64,000 bases of DNA from Natronolimnobius sp. AArcel1 (GTDB taxonomy: Archaea; Halobacteriota; Halobacteria; Halobacteriales; Natrialbaceae). A program made the translations under genes and the position numbers. How positions within the stretch are numbered: position 1 is the first letter of the stretch; every line of letters starts with the position of its first letter. The stretch spans positions 768,966 to 832,965 of the forward strand of contig NZ_JAAKXY010000001.1 in NCBI RefSeq assembly GCF_011043775.1, read 5' to 3'. Shown piece after piece: positions 47,198 to 56,513 of this stretch. The notes under the pieces were generated by a model. It was not told the origin of the DNA, did no database searches, and saw only the letters and a program-made list of their open reading frames with translations.

Positions 47198-48457
47198 ATG
47201 AGCCAGGAGGGTGAGCAGGAGCAATCCGACCGGAAAAAGTACGAGTTCCGGAAGGTAATCGAGGATCTCAAGGACTTCGACGGCTCCGGTACACAACTCG
47301 TAACGATCTACGTTCCCGATGATCGACAGATCAGTGATGTCGTCGCACACGTCACACAGGAACACAGCGAAGCGGCCAACATCAAGTCAAAACAGACGCG
47401 AACGGCCGTCCAAGATGCCCTCACGAGCATCAAAGACCGGCTTCGGTACTTCGACACCTACCCGCCCGACAACGGGCTGGTGCTGTTCTCGGGTGCTGTC
47501 GACTCCGGCGGCGGCCGCACCGAGATGGTCACGAAAGTCCTCGAGAGTCCACCACAGCCAGTCACCTCCTTTCGGTATCACTGTGACTCGGACTTCCTGA
47601 CGGAACCACTCGAGGAGATGCTGGCCGATAAGGGCCTCTACGGGCTCGTCGTCCTCGACCGACGCGAGGCGAACGTCGGCTGGCTAAAGGGCAAACGCGT
47701 CGAACCGGTCAAGTCCGCCTCCTCGCTCGTCCCCGGCAAGCAGCGCAAAGGTGGTCAGTCCGCCCAGCGTTTCGCCCGCCTGCGCTTAGAGGCCATCGAT
47801 AACTTCTATCAGGAGGTCGCGGGGATGGCAAACGACCTGTTCGTTCCGAAGCGCCACGAACTCGACGGCATTCTCGTGGGCGGTCCCTCCCCGACGAAAG
47901 ACGAGTTCCTCGATGGCGACTACCTGCACCACGAGATTCAGGACAACGTCATCGGGAAGTTCGACGTGGCCTACACGGACGAATCCGGCCTCAAGGACCT
48001 CGTCGATAACGCCGAGGACGCACTCGCCGATGCGGAGGTTATCAAGGACAAAAAGCAGATGGAGGAGTTCTTCGAGGAACTCAACGCTGGCAACCAGGCG
48101 ACCTACGGATTCGACCAGACCCGCGAGAACCTCATCATGGGTGCAGTCGACCGACTGCTCATCAGCGAAGACCTCCGGAAGGACGTCATCAGCTACGATT
48201 GTGGGGAATGTGGGAATACGGATCGCGAGGTCGTCGACCGGCGTAAATCGACGCCGGAACACACCTGCACCGACTGCGGGGCCGAGGTCGACGCGACCGA
48301 CGACGACCGCGAGGACGCGATTGACCACCTCATCGAAATCGCCGAACAGCGCGGCACCGAGACGAAGTTCATCTCGACGGACTTCGAAAAGGGCGAACAG
48401 CTCTACAACGCTTTTGGTGGCTTTGCCGGTATCCTGCGGTACTCGACGGGCGTCTAA
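47198..48457 (+). CDS. prf1: peptide chain release factor aRF1
   Basis: 419 aa. NIKS at residues 61-64 reads stop codons, GGQ in KQRKGGQSAQRF near 190 triggers peptidyl-tRNA hydrolysis, and the C-terminal domain holds a zinc-type CGECGN...CTDCG near 335-362. Archaeal aRF1 recognises all three stop codons and works with aEF1A or ABCE1. Length is normal. The start ATG is preceded by a TACTTAGCC promoter-like sequence. Confidence 0.97.
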   Translation: MSQEGEQEQSDRKKYEFRKVIEDLKDFDGSGTQLVTIYVPDDRQISDVVAHVTQEHSEAANIKSKQTRTAVQDALTSIKDRLRYFDTYPPDNGLVLFSGAVDSGGGRTEMVTKVLESPPQPVTSFRYHCDSDFLTEPLEEMLADKGLYGLVVLDRREANVGWLKGKRVEPVKSASSLVPGKQRKGGQSAQRFARLRLEAIDNFYQEVAGMANDLFVPKRHELDGILVGGPSPTKDEFLDGDYLHHEIQDNVIGKFDVAYTDESGLKDLVDNAEDALADAEVIKDKKQMEEFFEELNAGNQATYGFDQTRENLIMGAVDRLLISEDLRKDVISYDCGECGNTDREVVDRRKSTPEHTCTDCGAEVDATDDDREDAIDHLIEIAEQRGTETKFISTDFEKGEQLYNAFGGFAGILRYSTGV

Positions 48458-48729
48458 GGCGATTGTTCCCCCGCCCCTGGCTATCCTAACTGACTCGAGA
48501 GCAACGGCTGCGATCGGAACTGGCACTGAAAACACACCGGGGCAGGTGTGTCGGGCAGTGATCGGATAGCAGACAACGGTGTGGCTGCCGGTGCTGCTGG
48601 CGAGGAAGGCACGAAAGGCCATGCGGGGAGTCGATGGCAACGACAGTAGTTCCCACACTTCTTCGCCAACTGACCGTTGGGTCAGGCCCATTATAAGCTT
48701 TCTGTGGACTTACACGTTCGGAAACGGCC

Positions 48730-48975
48730 TCAGAGCGTTCCGCGAAGATAGACGGCATCATCAGTGATCCGTTCGATACTCCCGGCATCGAGTGGATGGG
48801 CATCATCGGCTGCCGTTCCCCAGCCCAGTTTGGCCTTGATCGTATCGGTCAGACTCGGATTGGGGTCGACGTACGCCCGTTCATCACGGACTTCGACGAT
48901 ACGGCCGACCACGGTGCCGTCGGTGTTCAGAACGCGTTTCCCTTCCTCGTCGCTCGTAATCATCTCGCGTGTCAT
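48730..48975 (-). CDS. PRC-barrel-like small protein
   Basis: 81 aa. A short beta domain: GKRVLNTDGTVVGRIVEVRDERAYVDP matches PRC-barrel proteins, followed by a helix (LTDTIKAKLGWG) and DAGSIERITDDAVYLRG. PRC domains in archaea occur alone or with ribosomal maturation factors. The ATG is at MTREMITSD. It lies in a gene-poor stretch next to prf1 (272 bp gap, no gene seen). Confidence 0.75.
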   Translation of the reverse strand: MTREMITSDEEGKRVLNTDGTVVGRIVEVRDERAYVDPNPSLTDTIKAKLGWGTAADDAHPLDAGSIERITDDAVYLRGTL

Positions 48976-49202
48976 TGGGGCAGGTCGTATTCACAGTCAC
49001 CGCCAAAGACGGTATGAGTCCAGACCAGTGGAAGGCCAATAAAGCGCCCAAACCGTTGACACACACACTGATGTGTTGTTCGTCAGTAGGATCTAACTGC
49101 GTGGCAGTCTCGAGAATGGATGTCGTGTTCGTCCTAGTAGGACGATCCTACCACGGGACAACAGAAGGGTTATGCCGGTAGTCTCGTATTACTATTCGAC
49201 CG

Positions 49203-49952
49203 ATGGCTGAGTCCCCGCCCCTCCTCGAATCGCTTACTGACCCTCGTATTACGCCGGAGTTTTGCCGTCACATCGACGGCACGTCCGGGGATCTGTATCT
49301 TCTCGGTGTCGTCCACGATCACCCCGCAAGCATCGGACGCGTCGAACGCACTCTCGAGGCCGTCGACCCCGACACGCTTGCCCTCGAGTTGCCCCCGGCT
49401 GCGGTGGCGCTGTATCAGACGTACGCCGCGGATACCAACGCGGCCGAACCCCCTCGATTCGGTGGCGAGATGAGCGCTGCGATCCGAGCGACCGACGCAG
49501 AGATCGTCGGCATCGACGCGCCGAACTGGTCGTTCCTCCGGCGTGTTTTGACCCGACTGGTCGCTGACCGCGCCTCGGCCGCAACGGCTCGCCGCGTGCT
49601 CTCGAGTCTGAGCGGCGCGACGCGGGAGGCGCTGACCTGTCGCGTCGCTGCGACGCTCAATCACGCGACGTCGATGACGGTGGCGTACGATGATCCGGTC
49701 GAGTATGAGTGTTCATACGATGATCCGCCGATCGAGCAGGCTGACCACGAACGCGGCCACGTCGCAACCGTCCAGGCGCTGCTCGGCAGTGTCGATACCG
49801 ACGGCAGTGCACTCGCCTATCGCGACGAGACCCGTGAAGACTGTATGAGCGATCGTCTCGCGGAACTCCACACGGACACCGACGGCGATGTCGTCGCAGT
49901 CGTCGGTATCGATCATCTCGAGGCGCTCGAGACTTCACTTGAGACAGTCTAA
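49203..49952 (+). CDS. TraB/PrgY/GumN-like protein
   Basis: 249 aa. The first TraB motif GVVHDHPAS near 35 (G-x-x-H-x-x-x-S), then LALELPPAAVALY near 59, GGEMSAAIRATD near 84 and the C-terminal VAVVGIDHLEAL near 234 match the TraB/PrgY/GumN superfamily, in which conserved His and Glu residues suggest metal-dependent protease or hydrolase activity. Unlike the ~400-aa haloarchaeal TraB, this protein lacks the C-terminal membrane spans. Soluble, function unproven. Confidence 0.8.
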   Translation: MAESPPLLESLTDPRITPEFCRHIDGTSGDLYLLGVVHDHPASIGRVERTLEAVDPDTLALELPPAAVALYQTYAADTNAAEPPRFGGEMSAAIRATDAEIVGIDAPNWSFLRRVLTRLVADRASAATARRVLSSLSGATREALTCRVAATLNHATSMTVAYDDPVEYECSYDDPPIEQADHERGHVATVQALLGSVDTDGSALAYRDETREDCMSDRLAELHTDTDGDVVAVVGIDHLEALETSLETV

Positions 49953-49964
49953 CGCGGGCCAAAT

Positions 49965-50324
49965 TCACTGTCGGAGCATCGAAATACAGTGCCAACAGTA
50001 CGTAAAGGTCGGATCCGCTTCGTTCGTTGCGCCACAGTGTGGGCAGCGAATCGTTTCACCGTCGAGCGAGCGCTCGAGTGAGGGTTCATCGGGGTCGTCG
50101 CGGTCACCGTACTCTTCCGGACGGTGTGGATACCGATCGGCTCTGGGCGCTGCTCGAGGCTGTGCGCGATTGGGGTCGCCAAACGATGGTGACTGCGACC
50201 GATCGGGCTCGTGACTGCCGGTGTGACCGTTCTCGCGACGAACATACACGTAATACAGTCCAAGGTGGAGAAGGGCGAACAAAACCACGTACCCGATGAG
50301 CCATCCCCAGAGCTCCATCGCCAT
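49965..50324 (-). CDS. membrane-anchored zinc-ribbon protein
   Basis: 119 aa. An N-terminal hydrophobic helix (MELWGWLIGYVVLFALLHLGLYYVYV) anchors a Pro/Arg/Asp-rich linker (~60 aa) and a C-terminal zinc ribbon with CPHC (near 97-100) and CWHC (near 110-113). This is the DUF7577-like architecture to my recollection. The first in-frame Met of MAMELWG is used; ATG 50318 is equally plausible. The ribbon presumably sits on the cytoplasmic side. Function unknown. Confidence 0.7.
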   Translation of the reverse strand: MAMELWGWLIGYVVLFALLHLGLYYVYVRRENGHTGSHEPDRSQSPSFGDPNRAQPRAAPRADRYPHRPEEYGDRDDPDEPSLERSLDGETIRCPHCGATNEADPTFTYCWHCISMLRQ

Positions 50325-50476
50325 GACATACGTTCTCAACTCACTTGGATATTCCCTGTTTCAGGGATTGTAGAGACAGTCTGAAGCACGTGAGTTATAC
50401 GGATCCCTGTACGTCAGTTCTGGGTCACCCGCGACTCATCTGCGGTCAGACCAATATTCCGGTCCCACAGATCAGC

Positions 50477-51376
50477 TTACTGTGGTGGCTGAAGGTCGCG
50501 CTGGAACTCGTCGAACACGTCAAAATCCTCAGGCAAGTCGTACTCGAGACGGCGCTCATCCTGTCGGTTGACGCCGGCATTCTCGAGTGGGGTTGCGACG
50601 TCTTCCCAGCCTGGTTTGATTTTGACGCTCTGTGCTGGCATGCCAACGGCGATGTGGTGGGCAGGCACGTCGTGCTGGACGATTGCCCGCGCGCCGATGA
50701 TGGCGTTTTCGCCGACGGTGTTGCCCGCACGAACCATCGAGTCGTAGGTCAGGCGCACGTCGTCGCCAATCTGTGTGTGGTAGTTGCGAACCTCGGTCTG
50801 GTCGACGACATCGTGGTCGTGGCTGTAGATGTGGACGCCATCAGAGATTGAGACGCGGTCGCCAATGGTGAGTTTCCCGCGATCGTCTAAATGGACGCCG
50901 TCGTGGACAATCGTGTTGTCACCAATCGTGATGTTGTGGCCGTACGTAAACGTAATTCCCTTGAAAAAGCGACAGCCATCGCCACACTCCTCGAACAGAT
51001 GGTCCGCAAGCATCCGCCGGAATCGCAGGGCGAACTCGACGTTGTCTGCAATTGGGAGACTGTCGAACTGCCGCCAGAGCCACTGGAGGTGCTTCGAGCG
51101 CCGAAACACGTCTTCGTCTTTTTCGGCGTAGTACTCGCTCTCGAGTGTCGTGTTACAGGGGTCGTAACTCTGCAAACGAACGCGCTCGGCCGCCGAGACG
51201 TCTGCACCAGACTGCCAGCGTTCATAGGCCTCACGGTCGCCCGATAGGTCGATCAGGACGTCCTCGACGACCGAGCAGGTGTCCTCGTCGCTCGAGAGTC
51301 GACGGTCGACCTCATCGATGAACTCGCACATCCCCGCCTCTGCCGCATCGGGGAGCGAGACGTACCGCTTTGTCAT
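50477..51376 (-). CDS. acyltransferase with left-handed beta-helix (maltose/galactoside acetyltransferase-like)
   Basis: 299 aa. Hexapeptide repeats IGDNTIVHDGVHLDDRGKLTIGDRVSISDGVHIYSHDHD near 165-205 and NTVGENAIIGARAIVQHDVPAHHIAVGMPA near 240 build a left-handed beta-helix. The conserved His for acyl transfer lies in SHDHD. Residues 1-100 are a mixed N-terminal region (VSLPDAAEAGMCEFIDEV). CoA-dependent acetylation of a sugar or other hydroxyl group is the family reaction; the acceptor is unknown. The ATG at 51376 is 54 codons into the longest frame; the upstream part is His/Arg-rich and spurious. Confidence 0.82.
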   Translation of the reverse strand: MTKRYVSLPDAAEAGMCEFIDEVDRRLSSDEDTCSVVEDVLIDLSGDREAYERWQSGADVSAAERVRLQSYDPCNTTLESEYYAEKDEDVFRRSKHLQWLWRQFDSLPIADNVEFALRFRRMLADHLFEECGDGCRFFKGITFTYGHNITIGDNTIVHDGVHLDDRGKLTIGDRVSISDGVHIYSHDHDVVDQTEVRNYHTQIGDDVRLTYDSMVRAGNTVGENAIIGARAIVQHDVPAHHIAVGMPAQSVKIKPGWEDVATPLENAGVNRQDERRLEYDLPEDFDVFDEFQRDLQPPQ

Positions 51377-51464
51377 ATGCGGCCTATTGCCCGCAGAGTT
51401 GATAGGGGTTCGGTTGTGCGTTCGGCGTGCCGCTTTTTCAGTAGTGACTCGTCGCCGACTGCAT

Positions 51465-51692
51465 TCAACGACGATCCTCGAGCGGCGGTGCCGTGGCCTG
51501 CCAATGTGAAAACAAGAGTGCGGGGCCAGCAATGGCACCGATCAGAAGCAAGACGCTCACGACGGCCGTTCCCGGTGTGAACCGGTACGGACTGATCTCG
51601 AGTTGCGTCACCGCCAGTACGAGCCCGATGAGAACGGCCACCACCACGAGTGCCAATACTCGCCTGGGCTCGCGGCCGTCAGCATCGTCCAT
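51465..51692 (-). CDS. hypothetical two-helix membrane protein
   Basis: 75 aa with two hydrophobic spans (VLALVVVAVLIGLVLAVTQL and TAVVSVLLLIGAIAGPALLF), each ~20 residues, joined by a short ISPYRFTPG loop. N- and C-termini are charged. It lies 89 bp from the acyltransferase on the same strand (upstream of it). Family not recognised. Confidence 0.6.
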   Translation of the reverse strand: MDDADGREPRRVLALVVVAVLIGLVLAVTQLEISPYRFTPGTAVVSVLLLIGAIAGPALLFSHWQATAPPLEDRR

Positions 51693-51889
51693 ACACTACA
51701 TCACGGGTGAGCTGTAAAAAACGGTTCGCTCGAGTGAACGCAACTCCCAAGACATCCATGTCGTGGCCTGCCACCCGTATGTGAAGAATACCCATACGGG
51801 AAAATGCTATGGGTGTCGCTAAGGCACCTTAGTCTCATCCTCATACATTGGGGCGCTGTTTTAAGTATGAGGGCGTGGGAAATAGTAGT

Positions 51890-52354
51890 ATGTCTGATGT
51901 AACGTACGTCCCCAAAGCGTGTGCGTACATTACCCGCCACACGGGTGAACTGCTGGTCTTTGACGGACCAGGCCACGACGGAATCCAGATTCCGAAAGGA
52001 ACGCTCGAGGACGGCGAATCGCCTCGAGATGGACTCTTTCGTGAAGTCATGGAAGAGACCGGCCTCTGTTCGCTGACCGCACCGACACATCTCACGACCG
52101 ACGTTTGGACGCGCCGCGAGTCGCCGCCGCGACGCTACGTTCGCCATTTCTATCACACAACCGTACACGAATCGCGCGACCGCTGGACACATACCGTAAC
52201 CGACGGCGGCGAAGAACACGGTGCCGAGTTCGACCTCTACTGGATTCAGCCCTCGACCGTCCAAGCGCGAGAGTTCGCATTGGACCTCGATGACTACGTT
52301 CACCTCCTACCGTCGTATACGCCGGCCGACGGTGTCGTTTCAGCGTCGGACTGA
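51890..52354 (+). CDS. Nudix hydrolase
   Basis: 154 aa. Nudix box: G-T-L-E-D-G-E-S-P-R-D-G-L-F-R-E-V-M-E-E-T-G-L near 38-60 with the REVMEETG core; catalytic glutamates present. The N-terminal VPKACAYITRHTGELLVFDGPG and the CAHC-free sequence distinguish it from the zinc-ribbon Nudix upstream. It ends in a YTPADGVVSASD tail. Substrate class unknown. Start ATG 51890 is supported by the short MSDVTYVPKA start of the domain. Confidence 0.88.
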   Translation: MSDVTYVPKACAYITRHTGELLVFDGPGHDGIQIPKGTLEDGESPRDGLFREVMEETGLCSLTAPTHLTTDVWTRRESPPRRYVRHFYHTTVHESRDRWTHTVTDGGEEHGAEFDLYWIQPSTVQAREFALDLDDYVHLLPSYTPADGVVSASD

Positions 52355-52390
52355 TCATCCCAACGCGCGCTGACTGTTTGCAGTGACGAC

Positions 52391-53836
52391 TTACGGCGAC
52401 AACGCACGCTCGACCGCTTCGGCCACACTTGTTGCCTTCGCTGCCAACGACTCGGAGACGAGTCCATCCGAAACGGCGGCCTCGAGTTCGTCTGCATCGA
52501 CGATTTCGACGGTCCCATCGGGCGTCCGGATCACGTCGATGTAGAGGTCGACGTATCGCGCTTCGTCCGGAAACAGTTCGACCGGCGTGCAGATGTTGAC
52601 GTAGGTGCCTTTGGTCGACCCATCCGCCGCTTTGTACGTCGTCGGATACCACCAGCGCCCCTCGCGGAACTTCGTCACCGCAACGTCGCCATCTTCTTTG
52701 GGCACCTCGAGTGCGTCGTAGCTGCCGCCGCCACGCATCGAGCGCTCGAGCGTGAGCGAGCCATCTGCGTCCCAGTTGGTGACCTCGCCACGTCCAAGCG
52801 AGATGTGTCGCCCGTCGGGTTTGCCGTGGCCGATTGCGAGCCGGTCGCCTGCGGTCGGGCCGAACTGCTGTGAGACGGCGTCGAACGGGAACGCGTCGTC
52901 AGCGGTGTCGTTCTTGTCGGTAGTTGAACCGAGAATCCCCTCCGCGAAGTCGACGGCTGCACTCGCTGCTCGATCCGCGGCTTTCGTCCGATGGTGACCA
53001 GGCATCGTCGTTTCGACCTGCCGACGCTCAGCGTCCAGCGCAAACCGAGACTCGCGGCCGAACCAGCACCACGCCGTCGCTCGAGGCGTCGCTAGCTCTG
53101 TCGGCTCGCCATCCGAGGGACCCTCGGGCGCTTCGGCGAGTGCGACCTCCAAGGCGTTCGCTCGCTCGATGATCTGTTCGAGCGCAGTTCCCATCGCCTC
53201 GAGATCGGCGTCAAGTGCGCTATGCTCCCAGTACAGGCCCCAATCGTCCGGAACCGATGGCGAGAGCAGGTCGGTCATGCCGACGAGTTCGGTTGCGCGC
53301 TCACCTCGTCCGGCCGCGGAGACGCCAGTTCGGTCCTGCGAGAGCGAGCAGAGCCCGCCTTGAACCTCGAGCGTCGGCTGAACTCGCGGCTCGTCGTCGG
53401 CCCACGGCGGCGTCGGTTCTGTGACCTGGACGCGATAACGATTGCCCTCATCGACGTAGCCATCGACGTCGTCGTACGGCAGGTAGCCGCGTCGGCCGTC
53501 GCCGAGGTCCACTGTTGCACCGCCACCGCCCGCGGCGTCGATCACCTCAGCGTCGAACACCGCCGCACGCGGGACGTCGTCATCCCAACGGAAGGTGTCG
53601 ATTTCGAGGCCCTCGAGTTCGGTGAGGACGGTTTCGACCGCCTCGCGGTTGCCAGAGACTTCGAGTCCCTGTCGGTCGCGTGTGGTCTCGATACGAACGT
53701 CGGCTGGTGCGGTCTCGAACTCGTCGTCGAAACGTTCCTGAATCGGGTCCGAGGCCTGGACAACCTCGAGGCCGTTTTGCTCGAGGCGATGGGTGATCGC
53801 GGTGGTGTAAATCCCACGGACGCGAACCGTCGTCAT
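52391..53836 (-). CDS. fau-1: RNase E/G-like protein FAU-1 (AU-rich RNA-binding)
   Basis: 481 aa. Archaeal FAU-1 family: an N-terminal S1-like/RNase E-type region (VRVRGIYTTAITHRLEQNGLEVVQASDPI, then RRGYLPYDDVDG) and a C-terminal DUF402 domain (TKFREGRWWYPTTYKAADGSTKGTYVNICTPVELFPDEARYVDLYIDVIRTPDG). FAU-1 binds AU-rich RNA and takes part in 5S rRNA maturation in Thermococcales; here a 5S rRNA gene is in the same window but far away. The stop of the upstream gene overlaps its start by 4 bp (ATGA), so both are co-translated. Confidence 0.92.
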   Translation of the reverse strand: MTTVRVRGIYTTAITHRLEQNGLEVVQASDPIQERFDDEFETAPADVRIETTRDRQGLEVSGNREAVETVLTELEGLEIDTFRWDDDVPRAAVFDAEVIDAAGGGGATVDLGDGRRGYLPYDDVDGYVDEGNRYRVQVTEPTPPWADDEPRVQPTLEVQGGLCSLSQDRTGVSAAGRGERATELVGMTDLLSPSVPDDWGLYWEHSALDADLEAMGTALEQIIERANALEVALAEAPEGPSDGEPTELATPRATAWCWFGRESRFALDAERRQVETTMPGHHRTKAADRAASAAVDFAEGILGSTTDKNDTADDAFPFDAVSQQFGPTAGDRLAIGHGKPDGRHISLGRGEVTNWDADGSLTLERSMRGGGSYDALEVPKEDGDVAVTKFREGRWWYPTTYKAADGSTKGTYVNICTPVELFPDEARYVDLYIDVIRTPDGTVEIVDADELEAAVSDGLVSESLAAKATSVAEAVERALSP

Positions 53837-54216
53837 TGGAGTGTCTCGCGGTCGGCCGCGAACCGGACCCGGTCGTGAATCGTCGGCCCAAGCGTGAGTT
53901 CGACGTACTCTTCGTCTGCATCGAGAATACGGCCGTCCTCAACGAACGCACCCCATGTCTCGAAGCGCAGCCAGCCGCGCATCTCGGCTGCGTGTGTCGT
54001 CACGTCGAGGAAGTCAACCGAGTGTTCTGGATAGTCCGTACTCGAGTGAGCCATATCCATGTCCGAGTAGACCGTGTCGTGGCGGTCGAAAAAGTCCGCA
54101 AGCGCGTTCGCGTCGGCATCTACCGCCTCCGCGATTGCCGTCGACGCCGTCTCGAGGTCTGCGGTCTCGAGGCCGACGGCACGCAGCGCCTGTTGCGTTC
54201 GCTGGTCGAAGTGCAT
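53833..54216 (-). CDS. conserved haloarchaeal protein co-transcribed with FAU-1
   Basis: 127 aa. A helical N-terminus (TQQALRAVGLETADLETASTAIAEAVDADANALADFF) and a beta C-terminus (GWLRFETWGAFVEDGRILDADEEYVELTLGPTIHDRVRF). The stop overlaps FAU-1's ATG, so it is the first gene of that operon. It looks like the haloarchaeal DUF7532-type group, but I cannot assign a function. No catalytic motif seen. Confidence 0.75.
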   Translation of the reverse strand: MHFDQRTQQALRAVGLETADLETASTAIAEAVDADANALADFFDRHDTVYSDMDMAHSSTDYPEHSVDFLDVTTHAAEMRGWLRFETWGAFVEDGRILDADEEYVELTLGPTIHDRVRFAADRETLQ

Positions 54217-54338
54217 AGGGAGGAGTTAGAACGGGTGCAACTTTGCTGTGTGGTTTCTCGGTTCGCTGGCGGTGGCGCTCGGCCTCAGCACGTCCATTCG
54301 GACCGAACGCTTACCGGAAAGGGCACTGTAGAGCCAGT

Positions 54339-55352
54339 ATGGCGCGCAAGCGCGACCCAGTCGAGCAAGCAGACGATCAGTCCCGAGACCTCTATGAGGT
54401 GTCGACGTGGGAGCCACGCTCGGCGCTGGACCGCCTCTCGTCGCTCATTTATTCGTTGCTTAGCTACGGGTTTCAGGGCATTGTTGTCGGCGTCGCGCTC
54501 ATCATCACCCTCGTGTTGCTCATCCAGCCAGGGGTTCTCGTGCTCGAGGATCCGGTGCTTGGCATCTTTTTCGGGCTATCTGTTGTCCCCGCAGCATTGC
54601 TGGCTGGCTTCATCTGGTATACGGATATTACGTCGAACGAGCCGCTGAGTCTTCTCGTGGCGACGTTCGTGCTGTCGATTCTCTTTGCGACGTTCGCCGG
54701 CGTCGTCAACACGTATACGCAGCCGTACTTTCAGGCGATACCGTTGGTCGGACTCGTCCTCTATTTCTTCCTGATCGTCGGTCCCGTCGAAGAGGTGGTA
54801 AAGCTGCTTGCGGTCCGGATGTACGCCTACCGGAGTGACTCTTTCGACGCAGTTATTGACGGCGCAGTCTACGGCGCGGTCGCCGGACTTGGCTTCGCCG
54901 CGGTCGAAAACATGCTCTACATTTCTGCTGAAGTTGCGACGGCTGAAGCCAGTCCATTCGCGGCGGCAACTGGCATTACGACCGTCCGTGCACTGGTCGG
55001 ACCCGGCCACGTCATCTTTTCGGCAATCGCCGGCTTCTATCTCGGCCTCGCGAAGTTCAATCCTGACAAGGCCGGGCCAATCGTCGTCAAGGGACTGCTC
55101 GTCGCTGCGGTCGTCCACGCGATGTACAACGTCACCGTAGGAGTTATCCCGGGCATGATTACGACATTGGTTCCGGTTAGCTTTGGACTGGCATTTATCG
55201 CCTACGTGATCCTCTATGACCTCACCGTCGGCTACTACCTCTATCGGAAGATTTCTCGCTACCGACGAACATACCGCGAGGTCAGAGACGACACCGGCGA
55301 CCCACCAACCGCAGAACTCACCGAGTTCGATCCGCCAAATCGACAGCCCTGA
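54339..55352 (+). CDS. PrsW-family intramembrane metalloprotease
   Basis: 337 aa with eight hydrophobic spans. Active-site motifs of the PrsW/CAAX-protease-like fold: PVEEVVKLLAVR (EExxK near 151-155), GFAAVENMLY (near 185), RALVGPGHVIFSAIAG (His near 225) and VHAMYNVTVG (HxxxN near 265). PrsW cleaves a regulatory anti-sigma factor in Bacillus; archaeal substrates are unknown. ATG 54339 (MARKRDP) is chosen since a long positive-charge-rich upstream stretch looks non-coding. C-terminal soluble tail ~45 aa. Confidence 0.88.
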   Translation: MARKRDPVEQADDQSRDLYEVSTWEPRSALDRLSSLIYSLLSYGFQGIVVGVALIITLVLLIQPGVLVLEDPVLGIFFGLSVVPAALLAGFIWYTDITSNEPLSLLVATFVLSILFATFAGVVNTYTQPYFQAIPLVGLVLYFFLIVGPVEEVVKLLAVRMYAYRSDSFDAVIDGAVYGAVAGLGFAAVENMLYISAEVATAEASPFAAATGITTVRALVGPGHVIFSAIAGFYLGLAKFNPDKAGPIVVKGLLVAAVVHAMYNVTVGVIPGMITTLVPVSFGLAFIAYVILYDLTVGYYLYRKISRYRRTYREVRDDTGDPPTAELTEFDPPNRQP

Positions 55353-55426
55353 CCGCCTTCTACAGCCGTCCTACCAACAGGGACATTCATGAGAACATAT
55401 ATTTCACTGGGCACAAAACTGTCGGT

Positions 55427-55771
55427 ATGGTTCTCGCTTCGGTCGTCGCATTCGTTGTTGCACTGCTCGCCGGTGGACTGGCGATCTATATCGGTGCGGC
55501 AGTTATCGTCGACGCCGACGACTACGGCCACGCGGTCGTGACGGCTCTCTTCGGCGCGATTGCGTGGGCATTCACGGCCTGGATCCCGTTCATCGGCCTG
55601 TTTATCGCCCTGTTCGCCTGGATATGGGTCATCAACTGGCGCTATCCCGGCGGTTGGGGCGCTGCCGCAGCGATTGGGATTGCGGCTTGGGTCGCTGCTC
55701 TCGTGATCCTGTTCGTGCTCAATACCGTCCTCAACCTCGGCGTTGGCGCGTTCGGCGTCCCCGGCGCCTAA
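55427..55771 (+). CDS. hypothetical membrane protein
   Basis: 114 aa with three to four hydrophobic segments (SVVAFVVALLAGGLAIYIGAAVIV; VTALFGAIAWAFTAWIPFIGLFIALFAWIWVINW; AAAIGIAAWVAALVILFVLNTVLNLG). Very Ala/Ile/Val/Trp-rich. It has an N-terminal span without a cleavable signal. The gene is alone, 28 bp before the convergent riboflavin synthase. Family not recognised. Confidence 0.65.
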   Translation: MVLASVVAFVVALLAGGLAIYIGAAVIVDADDYGHAVVTALFGAIAWAFTAWIPFIGLFIALFAWIWVINWRYPGGWGAAAAIGIAAWVAALVILFVLNTVLNLGVGAFGVPGA

Positions 55772-55796
55772 ACGGAATCAGCCCAACAAAAATCGC

Positions 55797-56402
55797 TTAC
55801 TCGAATCGCGCTTCTACCAGTCGTTCGACGTACTTCGAGAGCACGTCGACCTCGAGGTGAACCGAATCACCTACGTCTTTGTCCGATAGCGTCGTCAACT
55901 CGTACGTTGTAGGAATAATAGCGACAGTCACAGTCTCCGCTGATTTGTCCAGAGCAGCGACAGTCAAACTGATCCCATCCAGCGTGATCGAGCCCTTTTC
56001 GACGACGTAGCGTGCGTACCCCTCAGGGAGGTCGAACTCGAAGAACCAGTCTTCGTCGACGGATTCGACGCCCGTCACCGTCGCCACCGCGTCGACATGG
56101 CCCTGCACGATGTGGCCGTCGAAGCGCCCATCGGCTGGCATCGCCCGCTCGAGGTTGACCGAGTCGCCGACTGCGAGCTCACCTAGATACGTCCGTTCGA
56201 CGGTTTCGGTCGCCAGGAACACTTCGAACCACGAACCGTCTTCGAACTGCTCGACCGTGAGACACGCACCGCTGACACTGATGCTCTGGCCGTGTGTCAA
56301 CCCCGTCGCGACTGACTCTGCACGAATTCGAAGCCTGAGGCCGTCGCTAGTCCGTTCGCGCGTCGCGATCTCGCCGGTTTCCTCGACGATTCCCGTGAAC
56401 AT
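55797..56402 (-). CDS. ribE: riboflavin synthase (alpha)
   Basis: 201 aa, two homologous lumazine-binding barrels. MFTGIVEETGEI begins the first, with GQSISVSGACLTV; the second has RFDGHIVQGHVDAVATV and GSITLDGISLTVAAL. The family disproportionates two 6,7-dimethyl-8-ribityllumazine molecules to riboflavin and a pyrimidine. Bacterial-type homologues are common in haloarchaea while most other archaea use RibC; this suggests past transfer. The start is the ATG at 56402 that gives the M-F-T-G-I consensus. Confidence 0.95.
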   Translation of the reverse strand: MFTGIVEETGEIATRERTSDGLRLRIRAESVATGLTHGQSISVSGACLTVEQFEDGSWFEVFLATETVERTYLGELAVGDSVNLERAMPADGRFDGHIVQGHVDAVATVTGVESVDEDWFFEFDLPEGYARYVVEKGSITLDGISLTVAALDKSAETVTVAIIPTTYELTTLSDKDVGDSVHLEVDVLSKYVERLVEARFE

Positions 56403-56513
56403 ACGCGGAGATACCAGCCCACAGCTAAAGACGTTCTGAATCCGAGACGCGTTCCAGTTCCGTGATGGGTGCAGTCGGCGGTCTTTTGGGAATCGCCACA
56501 CTACCACGCAGCA

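Noticed and set aside
48481..48669. 62-codon minus-strand Cys-rich frame between prf1 and the PRC-barrel gene
   Set aside because: Cysteines are irregular and the Pro/Ala/Ser composition looks non-coding; no small-protein family match.
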